A stretch of 64,000 nucleotides of DNA, from NCBI GenBank assembly GCA_964036315.1, contig OZ038496.1, positions 13,309,883-13,373,882 on the forward strand, given 5' to 3'. Every line of letters begins with the position of its first letter. The first letter of the stretch is position 1. Positions 10,280 through 20,130 of this stretch are shown here, in pieces. The notes beneath the pieces are model-generated. The model ran no database searches. It was not told the DNA's origin and was given only the letters and a program-made list of their open reading frames with translations. The stretch comes from Acanthosepion esculentum (lineage: Eukaryota; Mollusca; Cephalopoda; Sepiida; Sepiidae). Both the position numbers and the translations under genes were made by a program.

Positions 10280-11420
10280 TCTATATAATAAATGCGAAAA
10301 TCTGTGTCACACTTTTTCAATTAAAGGGACACAACTCTCTAATTTTTATCAATCTCATTTTCTTCTATATAAATAAATGCAAATGTCAGTGTGTCACACA
10401 TTTTCAATTTTAATCCTAGAGGCTGTAGCCCAACATATACCATTTTCGGATCAGGCCGACTCTGTGAGAAAATTGAAACATTCCGGGCCGGATCTAGACC
10501 CTCAATCCTGAAATTTGGGATTCGCAAATCTTCTTTACTGCGATTGTTCTCATATTCCGCCATCTTGGCTACTACTGATAAAAAACAATTAAAGGTACAC
10601 AACTCTTTAACTTTCAATAGCTCATATTCAAATGGAAAAAATTACTGTTCTCAAATCACAGTGTTTCAAAATAAAATTGCCCTTGTTTTCAACTTTACTT
10701 CTAGAGGCCGTAGCCCAACATATACCAATTTGGAATCAGGCCAACTCCGTGAGCAAATTAAAAAACATTTCCGACCTGACCCGGCCCCACAATCCTGAAA
10801 TCATGGATACCCAGGTTTTCATTACTGCAATTGTTTTCAGCGATTTTTTACGTGATTTTTGCCACAAATTTTGTTGTTTTTTTTTTGTACGATAAAAATT
10901 TTTATAACCTGGAAATAAATTTGGGAATAATCGAAATTAATTTTGAAATCCAGCGAAAGTCATCCATGAATTTTAAAAAAATTGTTTGTACGGAAAGTAA
11001 GGACCTACGTACATCAAACTGTGTATAAATTAAGTGGCGGCAGAAGAATTATCGTTGAACTCTTAAAAGGTAAGATTAAATCTTAATGCAAGACTTAAAT
11101 GCAGCGATCAATTTTGAGTTCTTCTGTAGTTTATTGTTGCCGATCGTATACTGCAGCAGGATGACTGGCAAACTTAAATCTCCACCAACAGAAGACCAGA
11201 TTGCAATCAAAAGAGCCAAGGCTGCAACGAGGAAAAGAAAGTCACGTGTAAATGAAAACCCAGATCAAACGACGGCCAGGTGAGCTTCCAGTGCTGAGAA
11301 TATGCAAAGACTTAGGGACTCTCAAACTCCTGAACAAGCCGAAGATCTAATCAGGAGCCCTCCGCAGAAGGTAGCTTAAATGCCACCCGATAGGGCTGCT
11401 TTTAAGCAAGTTATATAATA
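10280..11420 (+). mobile_element. Helitron relic
   Basis: TCTATATAATAAATGCG at 10280, and a second similar start at about 10359, look like Helitron 5' ends (TC followed by an AT-rich stretch). A GGCYGTAGCCCAACATATAC segment repeats at about 10427 and 10706. From 11161 the frame reads MTGKLKSPPTEDQ... and then NMQRLRDSQTPEQAEDLI, the repetitive basic N-terminal region that precedes the Rep/helicase ORF in animal Helitrons. No Rep HUH or helicase motif is present, and no CTRR end with hairpin was identified. The assignment rests on the N-terminal protein repeat and the 5' end. Confidence 0.5.
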
Positions 11421-11463
11421 TTTTATAGATTTGTGTAATAATTGTTAAAAATAATTCGTAATA

Positions 11464-12323
11464 CAGTGATGTTCGATAAAAGTGACTCACCTGATTTTTT
11501 TTACTTAAAAAATTTTTCGCCTATTGTTTTTGGGGTCAAACTAATTTTTAATCTTACTAATATAAAGACCCCTTCCCGACCACCTAGTAAAAAAAGTTTA
11601 CTGACCCTCAGGTATTCTATTGATAATTATAATTTTGGATATAAATGAGATTCAGGGAAAAACTCTGTGCAAAAAAAGTGACTCCCTTATTTCCTGCAAC
11701 TAGTAATCAATAGAAACATAACCGAACACCTTTAAATAAAGAATGATAGAGGTACAAATTTATTTATAATAGGTAATATAGTTTGAAATATTTAATAATC
11801 TATGGGTCCTCCTTTATTTTGAATAACCTTTTCAACCATTTTTGGCATTGACTTGATTAGGTTCTGGCAATTCTCATCTCCAAGCATTGAATTCCATTCG
11901 GATATGAAATTCACAATCAAATCCTCTTTGTTGCTCAATTGCTTTCTCGAGAGCCTGTACTTTATAATGCTCCATAAGTTTTCTATGGGGTTGAGGTCAG
12001 GAGATTGGGGCGGCCATATCATAACACTCACCTGCTTCTCATCAAAGTATTTCTTCATCAATAAGCTAATTTTCCCATTTTCTCAGTACTCAGATTAGCT
12101 TTTAGATTGCTTCCTTGGCTATCTGTTTTTCCCTAAATCTCATTTATATCCAAAATTATAATTATCAATAGAATACCTTAGGGGGAGTAAACTTTTTTTA
12201 CTATGTGGTCGGGAAGTGGTCTTTATATTAGTAAGATTAAAAATTAGTTTGACCCCAAAAACAATAGGCGAAAAATTTTTAAGTAAAAAAAATCAGGTGA
12301 GTCACTTTTAGCGAACAGCATTG
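11464..12323 (-). mobile_element. Tc1-like transposon with long inverted repeats, internally deleted
   Basis: About 200-bp terminal inverted repeats occupy 11464-11665 and 12125-12323, starting CAGTGATGTTCG (left) and CAATGCTGTTCG (right, reversed). A TA precedes the left end. Inside, the minus-strand frame at 12061-11792 encodes the C-terminal part of a Tc1-family DDE transposase: WPPQSPDLNPIENLW, with the SPDLNPIE catalytic-region signature, followed by the conserved tail. The N-terminal DNA-binding and first catalytic regions are gone, so it is non-autonomous. Each inverted repeat contains an internal GTGACTCACCTGA motif. Confidence 0.85.
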
Positions 12324-12359
12324 ATAAAGGCAAGTAAAAATATCGTTTCATTTTTTCTT

Positions 12360-12535
12360 TTCTTTTTCTTTTTAAACAAGAAAGTCTTTTTTTTGCTTTC
12401 TTTTTTTACTTTTCTCCTTTTTTCCCGCTTTCTCTCTCTCTTTCTCTCGCTCTTTCACTCTCTCTCTCTCACTCTCTCTCACTCTCTCTCTCACTCTTAC
12501 TCTCTCTCCCTCTCTCTCTCACTCTCTTGTATATC
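12360..12535 (+). repeat. Pyrimidine (T/CTCT) tract
   Basis: Low-complexity TTTC followed by CTCTCTCA repeats. Confidence 0.9.
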
Positions 12536-12972
12536 GCTCGAATCGAAATCCTCTAGAGACAAATTAATTTTTTTTTTAATCATTTAAACTTTTGCCTGTT
12601 TCGTCTTCCATCTAATTCTACTTTCGTTTTGTTATTTCTTATTTCCACTTCGAGTTAATCAGTTTTTCCCAGAATGCCTTCTACCAACTTCTTACTTTTT
12701 CCGCACTTCTCTCCCCTCTATTTTTTTCTCCCTTTTCATTCTTTCTTCTTTTCTTTTTTTTTCAATTCGTTTTATTTACCTCTGTGTTTAATTTGAATTT
12801 CTATTTTGTAAACATTTTCGTTTCGTTTTTATTCTCCGAGGCGCATGACTCGGATACAATCAGAGAAAAGATTTCACGAAAGCTACGTGTAAGTAATCTA
12901 TAAATGGTATTTTCTATTTTGTTATGTCTGTTACAAAATTGAAATGTTAGAAACTATGGGTTGTTCACGTTA

Positions 12973-13026
12973 GATGTTGCCCAAGCGAATTATTAACAAA
13001 CGTTAATAATTCGCTTGGGCCACATC
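12973..13026. repeat. 25-bp hairpin with 4-nt loop
   Basis: GATGTTGCCCAAGCGAATTA continues to GTTAAC-type ends. The arms 12973-12997 and 13002-13026 pair with a single mismatch around the loop AAAC. No T-run follows, so it is not a simple terminator. It may be the remnant of a fold-back element. Confidence 0.75.
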
Positions 13027-13039
13027 GAACATCTACTTT

Positions 13040-13830
13040 CTCATTTGACTCTTAAGAATTTGAAAATTACTCTCAAAATTGATTTAAGTCTAATAGCTAA
13101 TATTATAGATGTTTTTTATTATTTCAAATGATATCTGTTTTCTTTCTAATCAACTTATTGGGTACTAGCAATGGTACTCGATGTTAGTTTCGTATTTTAG
13201 TTTGAGAGATTTGCGTATGCCATGAAATAAATAATTGGTATGTCGTAAAATGCGTATGCCGTAAAGCAGTACTGGAAATTGTCGTAATAAGAACTGTTCA
13301 ATAGATTTAAGCATTTGGATATATTTTTTCATATCATCATCATCATTATCATCTGTCCCATGACCGGATGTTGGTTGTAGGGTCGTAGCGCAGTTGAGCA
13401 CCTGATCGGTTCCCTCCACATATTGGGGCTGAAATCCAAAGATGTGTTTTCCTGCGTGACGCGTAGTGAGCCTTTCCAGGTCCAGCTGCAGCAGATATTC
13501 TCCCACTTGAAGGCTCGCCTTGGACACTGACATCTAGCCGTTGATCTCATCAGGTGAATCTTCCGCTCTAACCGTTGACTTCAGTCAAGGAAATCTTCCA
13601 TGAAAAGAAAATATCCATGCTGCATCAAGCAACAGGTCGTTTGCGAACTGCTATGTCACTATATAAATTACCATCAATTCGGCTCCGAGCTACAACGTTC
13701 ATTTGCCTGTCGCACATCCATTTGTGCCCAGGCATTCGCCGAAGCCATCGACTCAATGACGCTCGATCCCGACAATCTAAAACAACCAGAGAGACACCAG
13801 GGTTCCGATGGTAGCAGCACTAGCCGAGGA
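13040..13830. other. Unassigned DNA, possible old retroposon
   Basis: Moderately GC-richer than the surroundings between 13340 and 13830. Short open frames on both strands show no domain. An ATCATC repeat lies at about 13335. Its right edge runs into a SINE-Z copy. Confidence 0.35.
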
Positions 13831-13834
13831 CACG

Positions 13835-14050
13835 ACACAATAAGAAGCATAGAACCATCTTTTAACTGTTGTTGCTCCCAGGTTCATCTTGACCCTGGGT
13901 GGTAGCACCAGTTAGGTCACCAGATATGAGCAAATAGTGACTCCACCAAATCAAAGCAAAACACAATAAAAGCATAAAGATATATATTTACAGTAAAATG
14001 ACCAGCAATACATTTTATAGTAGATTAAACAACAATAAATTTTTCTCTAT
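13835..14050 (+). mobile_element. SINE-Z, diverged copy
   Basis: CTCCCAGGTTCATCTTGACC, TGGTAGCACCAGTTAGG, GAGCAAATAGTGACTCC and ACCAGCAATACATTTTATAG follow the order of SINE-Z body elements. Its head and tail are not clear. Confidence 0.65.
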
Positions 14051-14119
14051 TTCAAGACATGAGATTGCGTTGAAAATTATATAGATTTCGCCATTAGAGC
14101 TAATAGGCCATGACATGAA

Positions 14120-14785
14120 AAGGATATAAATGACAATAGAAAATTGTAATAGTTTCCGACGCGTTTCGTCCAATGTGGACTTTCTCAAGGCAAAAACGAA
14201 ATGAATTTATTCAAACAAAGTAACTAATAATAACAAAAACAAAATGTAGAAATTTTAAAAAAAACGCATTAAGAGCACACAAGCGACCTCACAAAAACAA
14301 CTTCGCTAATGCACTAGTCATACATAGAAATAAATTCAACCACAATTTTGATTTTAAAAATGCTACACTCATAAAAAAAGAAAATAACTCACTCAGAAGG
14401 GAAATCCTCGAGAGTGCCGCCATTGAATATTACCCAAATATTAATCTAGGCCCAGCTTTTTCCCTATTTCACCTTTTATTAACAGAATTACTACTCTCCC
14501 AAGCAAACATACGCAACTGTATCACGAAATCAAAAGAAAATGGTTGAATCCGTCAGCACAACAATAAAAACAATATCTCCACACGTGGCAGTACTTGATG
14601 TAATTTTCAGTTAACAGTATGAAAATAGCGTTCTCTAAATTCTTCCAGTTTCTAAGGACATTTTGTTTTGTTATTATTAGTTACTTTGTTTAAATGAATT
14701 CATTTCGTTTTTTGTCTTGAGAAAGCCCACATTGGACGAAACGCGTCGGCAACTATACCAGTTTTCCTATTGTCATTTATATTTA
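14120..14785 (+). mobile_element. Penelope-like element fragment between inverted hammerhead-like repeats
   Basis: A frame at about 14271-14545 reads HKRPHKNNFANALVIH, NHNFDFKNATLIKKEN, RREILESAAIEYYPN, with the spacing (His, FDF, RxILES, N) of the C-terminal GIY-YIG endonuclease region of Penelope-like retroelements. The upstream RT and the GIY-YIG start are absent. It lies between inverted copies, about 125 bp each (14120-14245 minus, 14659-14785 plus), of a repeat containing CTTGAGAAAGYCC-ACATT-GGACGAAACGCGTC. The perfect stem followed by GAAAC-GCG-TC resembles the 3' half of hammerhead ribozymes, which are documented in terminal repeats of Penelope-like elements. Confidence 0.6.
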
Positions 14786-14933
14786 TAAATATTGTCTTTT
14801 CTACAGGTTAACTCTGAGAAATGTTCATAAGAATCTATGCTAATGTTCTTTCTTCCACTGAATGATGTGGCCAATCAGAAAAATCGTTCGCTAAATAAAA
14901 GCCGTTGTTTTTTGCTTACTGGCAGTAGGACTT

Positions 14934-15176
14934 ATACTTACCTGGCACAGGGCTCCGTACCCGTGCAGGTGGTATCAAGTCTACAACTAGCTTGGACCGG
15001 CTCTGACCAGCTATGACAAGCCAAGACCAGCTACGACTAGTTTAGACCAGCTCTGACCAGCTTGGACAAGCTAAGACCAGCACAGACCAGCAGCCCGAGT
15101 GAAAACACTCGGATCCCCATCTTAAAAACAGACCTTGTGTCACAACCTGACTCAGTGGTGGGTCAAGTAAACATCT
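14934..15176 (+). mobile_element. U1-like retroposon with 16-bp target duplication
   Basis: The element begins exactly ATACTTACCTGGCACAGGG, contains GACCAGCTCT decamers and the hairpin CGAGTGAAAACACTCG, and ends GGGTCAAGTAAACATCT. It is flanked by ACTGGCAGTAGGACTT (14918-14933) and ACTGACAGTAGGACTT (15177-15192), a 16-bp duplication with one difference. The first 12 bases equal the 5' end of U1 snRNA. The rest shows no clear U1 stem structure, so it is either a diverged U1-derived SINE or a different RNA with a chance splice-site-like start. Confidence 0.7.
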
Positions 15177-15200
15177 ACTGACAGTAGGACTTTTCTGAGC

Positions 15201-15395
15201 TTGGCGGACGAACGCGCCTGTTGGACTGTTACGACGGACTATCGTTTAAACTTTGATTTGCTACAAGTGCTTCAGATGAGAGACAGAAGAAATCTATTGC
15301 AGGCGATTTTTGCTACTATAATTTTTTTTTCTTTACTTTACTACAACAATTATGAAAAGAAACTCGTTGAAGGAGGAAATGGAATCCAGAATTAA
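15201..15395 (+). CDS. Unassigned 64-residue ORF with a membrane segment
   Basis: Starts MADERACW; residues 27-31 are MRDRR, followed by a hydrophobic stretch QAIFATIIFFSLLYYNN (about residues 34-50) and a basic/polar tail. A short polar N-terminus, one transmembrane helix and a stalk resemble the N-terminal exon of a type II Golgi membrane protein, but no domain is present and no clear 5' splice site follows. It lies right beside the U1-like insertion duplication, so it was once a single unbroken segment with sequence upstream of 14918. Could be chance. Confidence 0.25.
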   Translation: MADERACWTVTTDYRLNFDLLQVLQMRDRRNLLQAIFATIIFFSLLYYNNYEKKLVEGGNGIQN

Positions 15396-15424
15396 GCTGA
15401 AATGAATTCTTAAACACTTATATT

Positions 15425-15625
15425 TTGTCTATATTTATGAGATGAGCTATTGTAATTATTTACAGTATATACATTCATTTTCGTCTTCATCTTTGTTGCC
15501 ATATTCACGACGTTTCTGTCTTTGCATGCTCTGTAATTCCGAACCCTTTATTTCGTTCACTGGGGTAGATTGTTCTAGTTCCACATGCCATGCTTCTTCT
15601 GGATATCTGTTATCTCCCTTTAACT
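15425..15625 (-). mobile_element. SINE-H body fragment
   Basis: On the minus strand it carries GGCACGTGGAACTAGAACAG-like and ACCCCAGTGATCGAAATAAAG-like segments and the tail ATACCTCATCTCAGAAATAT-like sequence found in the full copy at 54360-54725. The hammerhead-like segment is largely deleted here. Confidence 0.6.
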
Positions 15626-15649
15626 CAAAATTATGTACATAATGTTTAG

Positions 15650-17495
15650 ATTTTTGCATTAAATAACCCACAGAGGGGTTGATATGCCTCTAAACAAAAT
15701 GTGATCACGCTCATATAAATGTCTGATCTCGCTCATAAAAGTTTGATCTGGCTCACATAAAAGTCTGATCTAGTTCATATGAAAGTCTGATCTGGCTCAT
15801 ATACAAATCTGAACTGGCTCATATATAAGTCTGATCGGGCTCATATACAAATCTGATCACGCTCATATACAACTCTGAGCTGATACATATACAAATCTGA
15901 TTACGCTCATATAAAATCTTATCTCGCTCATAAAAGTCTGATCTGGCTCACATAAAAGTCTGATCTAGCTCATATGAAAGTCTGATCTGGCTCATATACA
16001 AATTTGATCTGGCTCATATACAAATCTGATCTAGTTCATATATAAGTCTGATCTGGCTCACATACGAGTCTGATCTGGCTGATATTCAAGTCTGATCTGG
16101 TTCATATACAAATCTGATCTGGCTGGCTCATATATAATTCTGATCTGACTCATATACAAATCTGATCTGGCTCATATGAAATTCTGGTCTCGCTCATAAA
16201 GGCATGATCTGACTCACATAAAAGTCTGATCTGGCTGATATGAAGGTCTGATCTGGCACACATAAAATTCTGATCTGACTCATATACAAACCTGATCACG
16301 CTCATATAAAAGTCTGACCTGGTTCAAATCCAAATCTGATCACGCTCATATAAAAGTCTGATCTCGCTCATAAATGTCTGATCTGGCTCACATAAAAGTC
16401 TGATCTGCCTCATATTCAAGTCTGATCTGCCTCATATACAAATCTGATCTAGCTCACATAAACGTCTGATCTGGTTCATATACAAATCTGATCACGCTCA
16501 TATACAAGTCTGATCTGGTTCATATACCAATCTAATCTGGCTCATATAAAAGTCTGATCTCGCTCACAAAAGGTATGACCTGGCTCACATTAAAGTCTGA
16601 TCTGTCTGATATGAAAGTCTGATCTGGCTCACATAAAGGTCTGATCTGGCTCATATACAAACCTGATCACGCTCATATAAAAGTCTGATCTCGCTCAGAA
16701 AAATCTGATCTGGCTCACATAAAAGTCTGATCACGCTCATATACAAGGCTGATCTGGCTCATTTGCAAATCTGATCTGGATCACATAAAAGTCTGATCTG
16801 GCTAATATACAAATCTGATCTGGCTCATATATATGTCTGATCTGGCTCATATGAAAGTCTGGTCTCGCTCATAAAGGTATGATCTAGATCACATAATAGT
16901 CTTATCTGGCTGATATGAAATTCTTATCTGGCTCACATAAAAGTCTGATCTGGCTCAAATACAAATCTTATCACGCTCATATAAAAGTCTGATCTCACTC
17001 TAAAATGTCTGATCTGGCTCACATAAAAGTCTGCTCTAGCTCGTATGGAAGTCTGATCTGGCTCACATACAAGTCTCATCTGGCTCATATTCAAGTCTGA
17101 TCTGGCTTATATACAAATCTGATCTGGCTCACATAAATATCTGATCTGGCTCATATACAAATCTGATCACGCTCATATACAAGTGTGATCTGGTTCATAT
17201 ACAAATCTGATCTGGCTCATATAAAAGTCTGATCTCGCTCACAAAAGTCTGATCGGTCTCACATAAAAGTCTGATCTAGCTCATATGAAAGTCTGATCTG
17301 GCTCACATAAAAGTCTGATCACGCTCATATACAAGTCTGATCTGGCTCATATACAAATCTGATCTGGCTCATATATAAGTCTGATCTGCCTCATATGAAA
17401 ATCTGGTCTCGCTCATAAAAGTATGATCTGGCTCACATAAAAGTCTAATCTGGCTCATATACAAATCTGATCTGGCTCACATACAAATCTGCATG
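15650..17495 (+). repeat. 22-bp satellite (AGTCTGATCTGGCTCATATA family)
   Basis: A SINE-Z tail (GCATTAAATAACCCA...GGTTGATATGCC) at 15650-15690 runs straight into roughly 80 copies of a 22-bp unit, with variants GATCACGCTCAT, GATCTCGCTCAT and GATCTAGCTCAT. The variants recur in similar successive orders (for example the 15.7, 15.9, 16.2-16.4 and 17.2 kb blocks), so the array probably grew by amplifying multi-unit blocks. It is not a CRISPR array: there are no unique spacers and the unit is too short. Confidence 0.95.
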
Positions 17496-17499
17496 AATT

Positions 17500-18175
17500 C
17501 ACGTAAAAAATTATTTTCTACTTAAACCTTTGTCTTTCTGTTCCTGTTTGATACAGAAAACTGTGATTTTGACACCAGATATTCACTAGCAATGAAAAAT
17601 AGATTTATTACGAGAAACCCAGACGAAACAAAGCATGTTGAGTCAGATCCCTTACAGCCTTCGACATTTCAACCTTAGTAGAATTTACTACGGAAATAAT
17701 TATCTGTGTTTAGTGAGATTCAAAGAGAATTCTTTACTCTAAATAACAGGAACCTGGGAAAAGTGCTACGACTCAACGCAACGGTGAGGAATTGGCTACT
17801 TTGAATAATGCATTGGGAGTGAAAATAACTTTTTCTGAAAAGAAAACACGTCAATGCCACATAAGAATGCCACATGTTGCAAATGCGATGGAATAAAATA
17901 TAAATTGGGACAGGATTCATAAGTTGGTTGATCCGTTTTTTACGGTTTATCAACCATTGGCAGGTTATTTAAAGCCAGAAAACATTTTTAGATTGGAAGT
18001 ATATTTTCGAGATAATAATGGTTTCATACAAGTCTTACTAATTAACCCATAGATATGTGGAGAAGAGGTGGATTCATACCTTTCCCACTGTGAAATAATA
18101 ACGAAACCAATGGGAATTGAAACTCAAATTTTAAACGTTTAAATTTATTTTTTTGTGAATATGTGTTTGATCATT
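17500..18175. other. Unassigned DNA with a SINE-Z-like tail
   Basis: TTTACGGTTTATCAACC...GGTTATTTAAAGCC at about 17937-17990 is a diverged, minus-oriented SINE-Z tail. TTAACCCATAG...TTCATACCTTTCCCA at about 18040-18095 belongs to the body of the tRNA-Arg-type SINE at 36085. Nothing else is recognised. Confidence 0.45.
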
Positions 18176-18315
18176 CATAGTAAATGTTCGTCCGGATTCT
18201 TGCAAAATTTCTCCTTTCTTGGCAGATCTTCTATTATAACAATGTGTGACGCTTAATAACAAAAGTGATAAAAGCATAAACAAAAAGAAAGGAAAAACTA
18301 AATCAAATTAACTTG
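18176..18315 (+). repeat. Left copy of a 140-bp direct repeat flanking the 27-bp satellite
   Basis: CGGATTCTTGCAAAATTTCT, CTTGGCAGATCTTCTATTAT and AACAAAAAGAAA recur, diverged, at 19988-20130. The pair brackets the whole satellite block. Confidence 0.7.
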
Positions 18316-18326
18316 ACTATATACAC

Positions 18327-19305
18327 AAAACATATAGTAATATATAATACATGGAAATATATAGTAATATATAATACATAGAAATATATAGTAATATATA
18401 ATACATAGAAATATGTAGTAATATATAATGCATAGAAATATATAGTAATATATAATACATAGAAATATATAGTTATATATAATTCATAGAAATATATAAT
18501 AATATATAATACATAGAAATATATAGTAATATATAATACATAGAAATATATAGTAATATATAATACGTTGAAATATATAGTAATATGTAATACATAGAAA
18601 TATATAGTAATGTATAATACATAGAAATATATAGTAATATATAATACATACAAATATATAGTTATATATAATTCATAGAAATATATAGTAATATATAATA
18701 CATAGAAATATATAGTTATATATAATATATAGAAATATATAGTAATACATAATACATAGAAATATATAGTAATATATAATACGTTGAAATATGTAGTAAT
18801 ATGTAATACATAGAAATATATAGTAATGTATAATACATAGAAATATATAGTAATATATAATACATAGAAATATATAGTTATATATAATATATAGAAATAT
18901 ATAGTAATACATAATACATAGAAATATATAGTAATATATAATACGTTGAAATATGTAGTAATGTATAATACAGAGAAATATATAGTAATATATAATACAT
19001 AGAAATATATAGTAATATATAATACATAGAAATATATAGTTATATATAATTCATAGAAATATATAGTAATATATAATACATAGAAATATATAGTAATATA
19101 TAATACGTTGAAATATATAGTAATATGTAATACATAGAAATATATAGTAATGTATAATACATAGAAATATATAGTAATATATAATACATAGAAATATATA
19201 GTAATATGTAATACATAGAAATATATAGTAATGTATAATACGTTGAAATATATAGTAATGTATAATACATAGAAATATATAATACATAGAAATATATAGT
19301 TATAT
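18327..19305 (+). repeat. 27-bp satellite
   Basis: About 36 units of AAATATATAGTAATATATAA+TACATAG, with variants TACGTTG and ATTCATAG. Because 27 is divisible by 3, one minus-strand frame stays open for 336 codons (repeated ITIYFYVLY). This is a by-product of the period and not evidence of a gene. Multi-unit variant order is repeated, indicating block amplification. Confidence 0.95.
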
Positions 19306-19447
19306 AAAGACATTTATAATATGTTTAACGTTCTTTTGTTTTTGTTTTAGATACAAGTATTTAAGCAAATGCTCTGTTTTATAATAAACAGTATTAAATA
19401 ACATTTACCGGCCTGGATGTCCGAGAAATTATCATAGAAAATTTTCG

Positions 19448-19528
19448 TTCTCCGGCAGGAATCGAACCTGTATCATATACGGAACCATCATTTCGCGTGA
19501 TGTGCCTTAACCGTTCGGCCACAGAGAA
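19448..19528 (-). tRNA. tRNA-Ser(CGA)-like gene, G at position 33
   Basis: The minus strand folds as a class II tRNA. It has a 7-bp acceptor stem TTCTCTG/CGGAGAA (one G-U), D stem GCC/GGC, a perfect anticodon stem CATCA/TGATG with loop CGCGAAA, a long variable region (about 14 nt), and T arm ACAGG-TTCGATT-CCTGC (4 of 5 pairs). A box (TGGCCGAACGGTTAAGG) and B box (GGTTCGATTCC) are intact, and TTTT follows within about 10 nt downstream. The anticodon by position is CGA (Ser). Position 33, normally U, is G, and no 5'-end context is known, so it may be a recent tRNA pseudogene or the head of a SINE and not a working gene. It sits in an insert between two blocks of the 27-bp satellite. Confidence 0.6.
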
Positions 19529-19633
19529 GCGTCTGGTATACAAGGTCGATTTTACTATCTTTAAACTTAAATCTTCCATGAATCTCTTCTATTCATATCT
19601 GCTCTAGCGTATCAAATGTAAACAAATGACGTC

Positions 19634-19723
19634 ATATATTTTTGAATTGGACATAGTCCGACAATTTATTTAAAGACATGTCTTTAAATAAATTGTCGGA
19701 CTATGTCCAATTCAAAAATATAT
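19634..19723. repeat. 90-bp perfect palindrome
   Basis: Every base from 19634 to 19678 pairs with 19723 down to 19679, giving 45-bp arms and no spacer; the centre is AAAGACATGTCTTT. The right arm runs into the resumed 27-bp satellite. Confidence 0.95.
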
Positions 19724-19806
19724 AGTTATATATAATACATTGAAATATATAGTAATATGTAATACATAGAAATATATAGTTATATATAATACAGAGAAAT
19801 ATATTT
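19721..19806 (+). repeat. 27-bp satellite, second block
   Basis: About three units of the same satellite as 18327-19305. The 0.4 kb between the blocks holds the tRNA-Ser-like gene and the palindrome. Confidence 0.9.
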
Positions 19807-19987
19807 GGGCGAAATAATTAAAATAATTTGGTATTTCATTTCTGAAGTGAATAATAGTTAATATTCTTGTATTTCGAAGTATTCTTCTTAGATTGGTTGA
19901 TATTGATCTTACTATAGACACAACATTTCAACCAATTACCTTCCGATCTGTAGTTTGAAATAATTTAACTATATTAACCATTTCTCA

Positions 19988-20130
19988 TCCACAGTAAGGT
20001 TTCGTCAGGATTCTTGCAACATTTCATCTGTCTTGGCAGATCTATTATCACAATGTGGGCTACTTAATAACCAAAGTGGTAAAATTGTAAACAAAAAGAA
20101 AATTAATGAAATTGGCTAGACTAAATATCC
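19988..20130 (+). repeat. Right copy of the 140-bp direct repeat
   Basis: Homologous to 18176-18315 (GGATTCTTGCAACATTTC, CTTGGCAGATCTATTATCAC, AACAAAAAGAAAA), with scattered substitutions and small indels. Confidence 0.7.

Noticed and set aside
10391..10798. 135-codon frame in the Helitron relic
   Set aside because: It crosses two copies of an internal repeat and shows no Rep or helicase motif; treated as non-coding element sequence.
15697..17495. CRISPR-like array of short repeats
   Set aside because: Units are contiguous 22-bp tandem repeats with no unique spacers, and the genome is eukaryotic.
18303..19313. 336-codon open frame with a repeated nine-residue ITIYFYVLY pattern
   Set aside because: It is an automatic result of a 27-bp satellite whose period is divisible by three. 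There is no non-repetitive part or domain.
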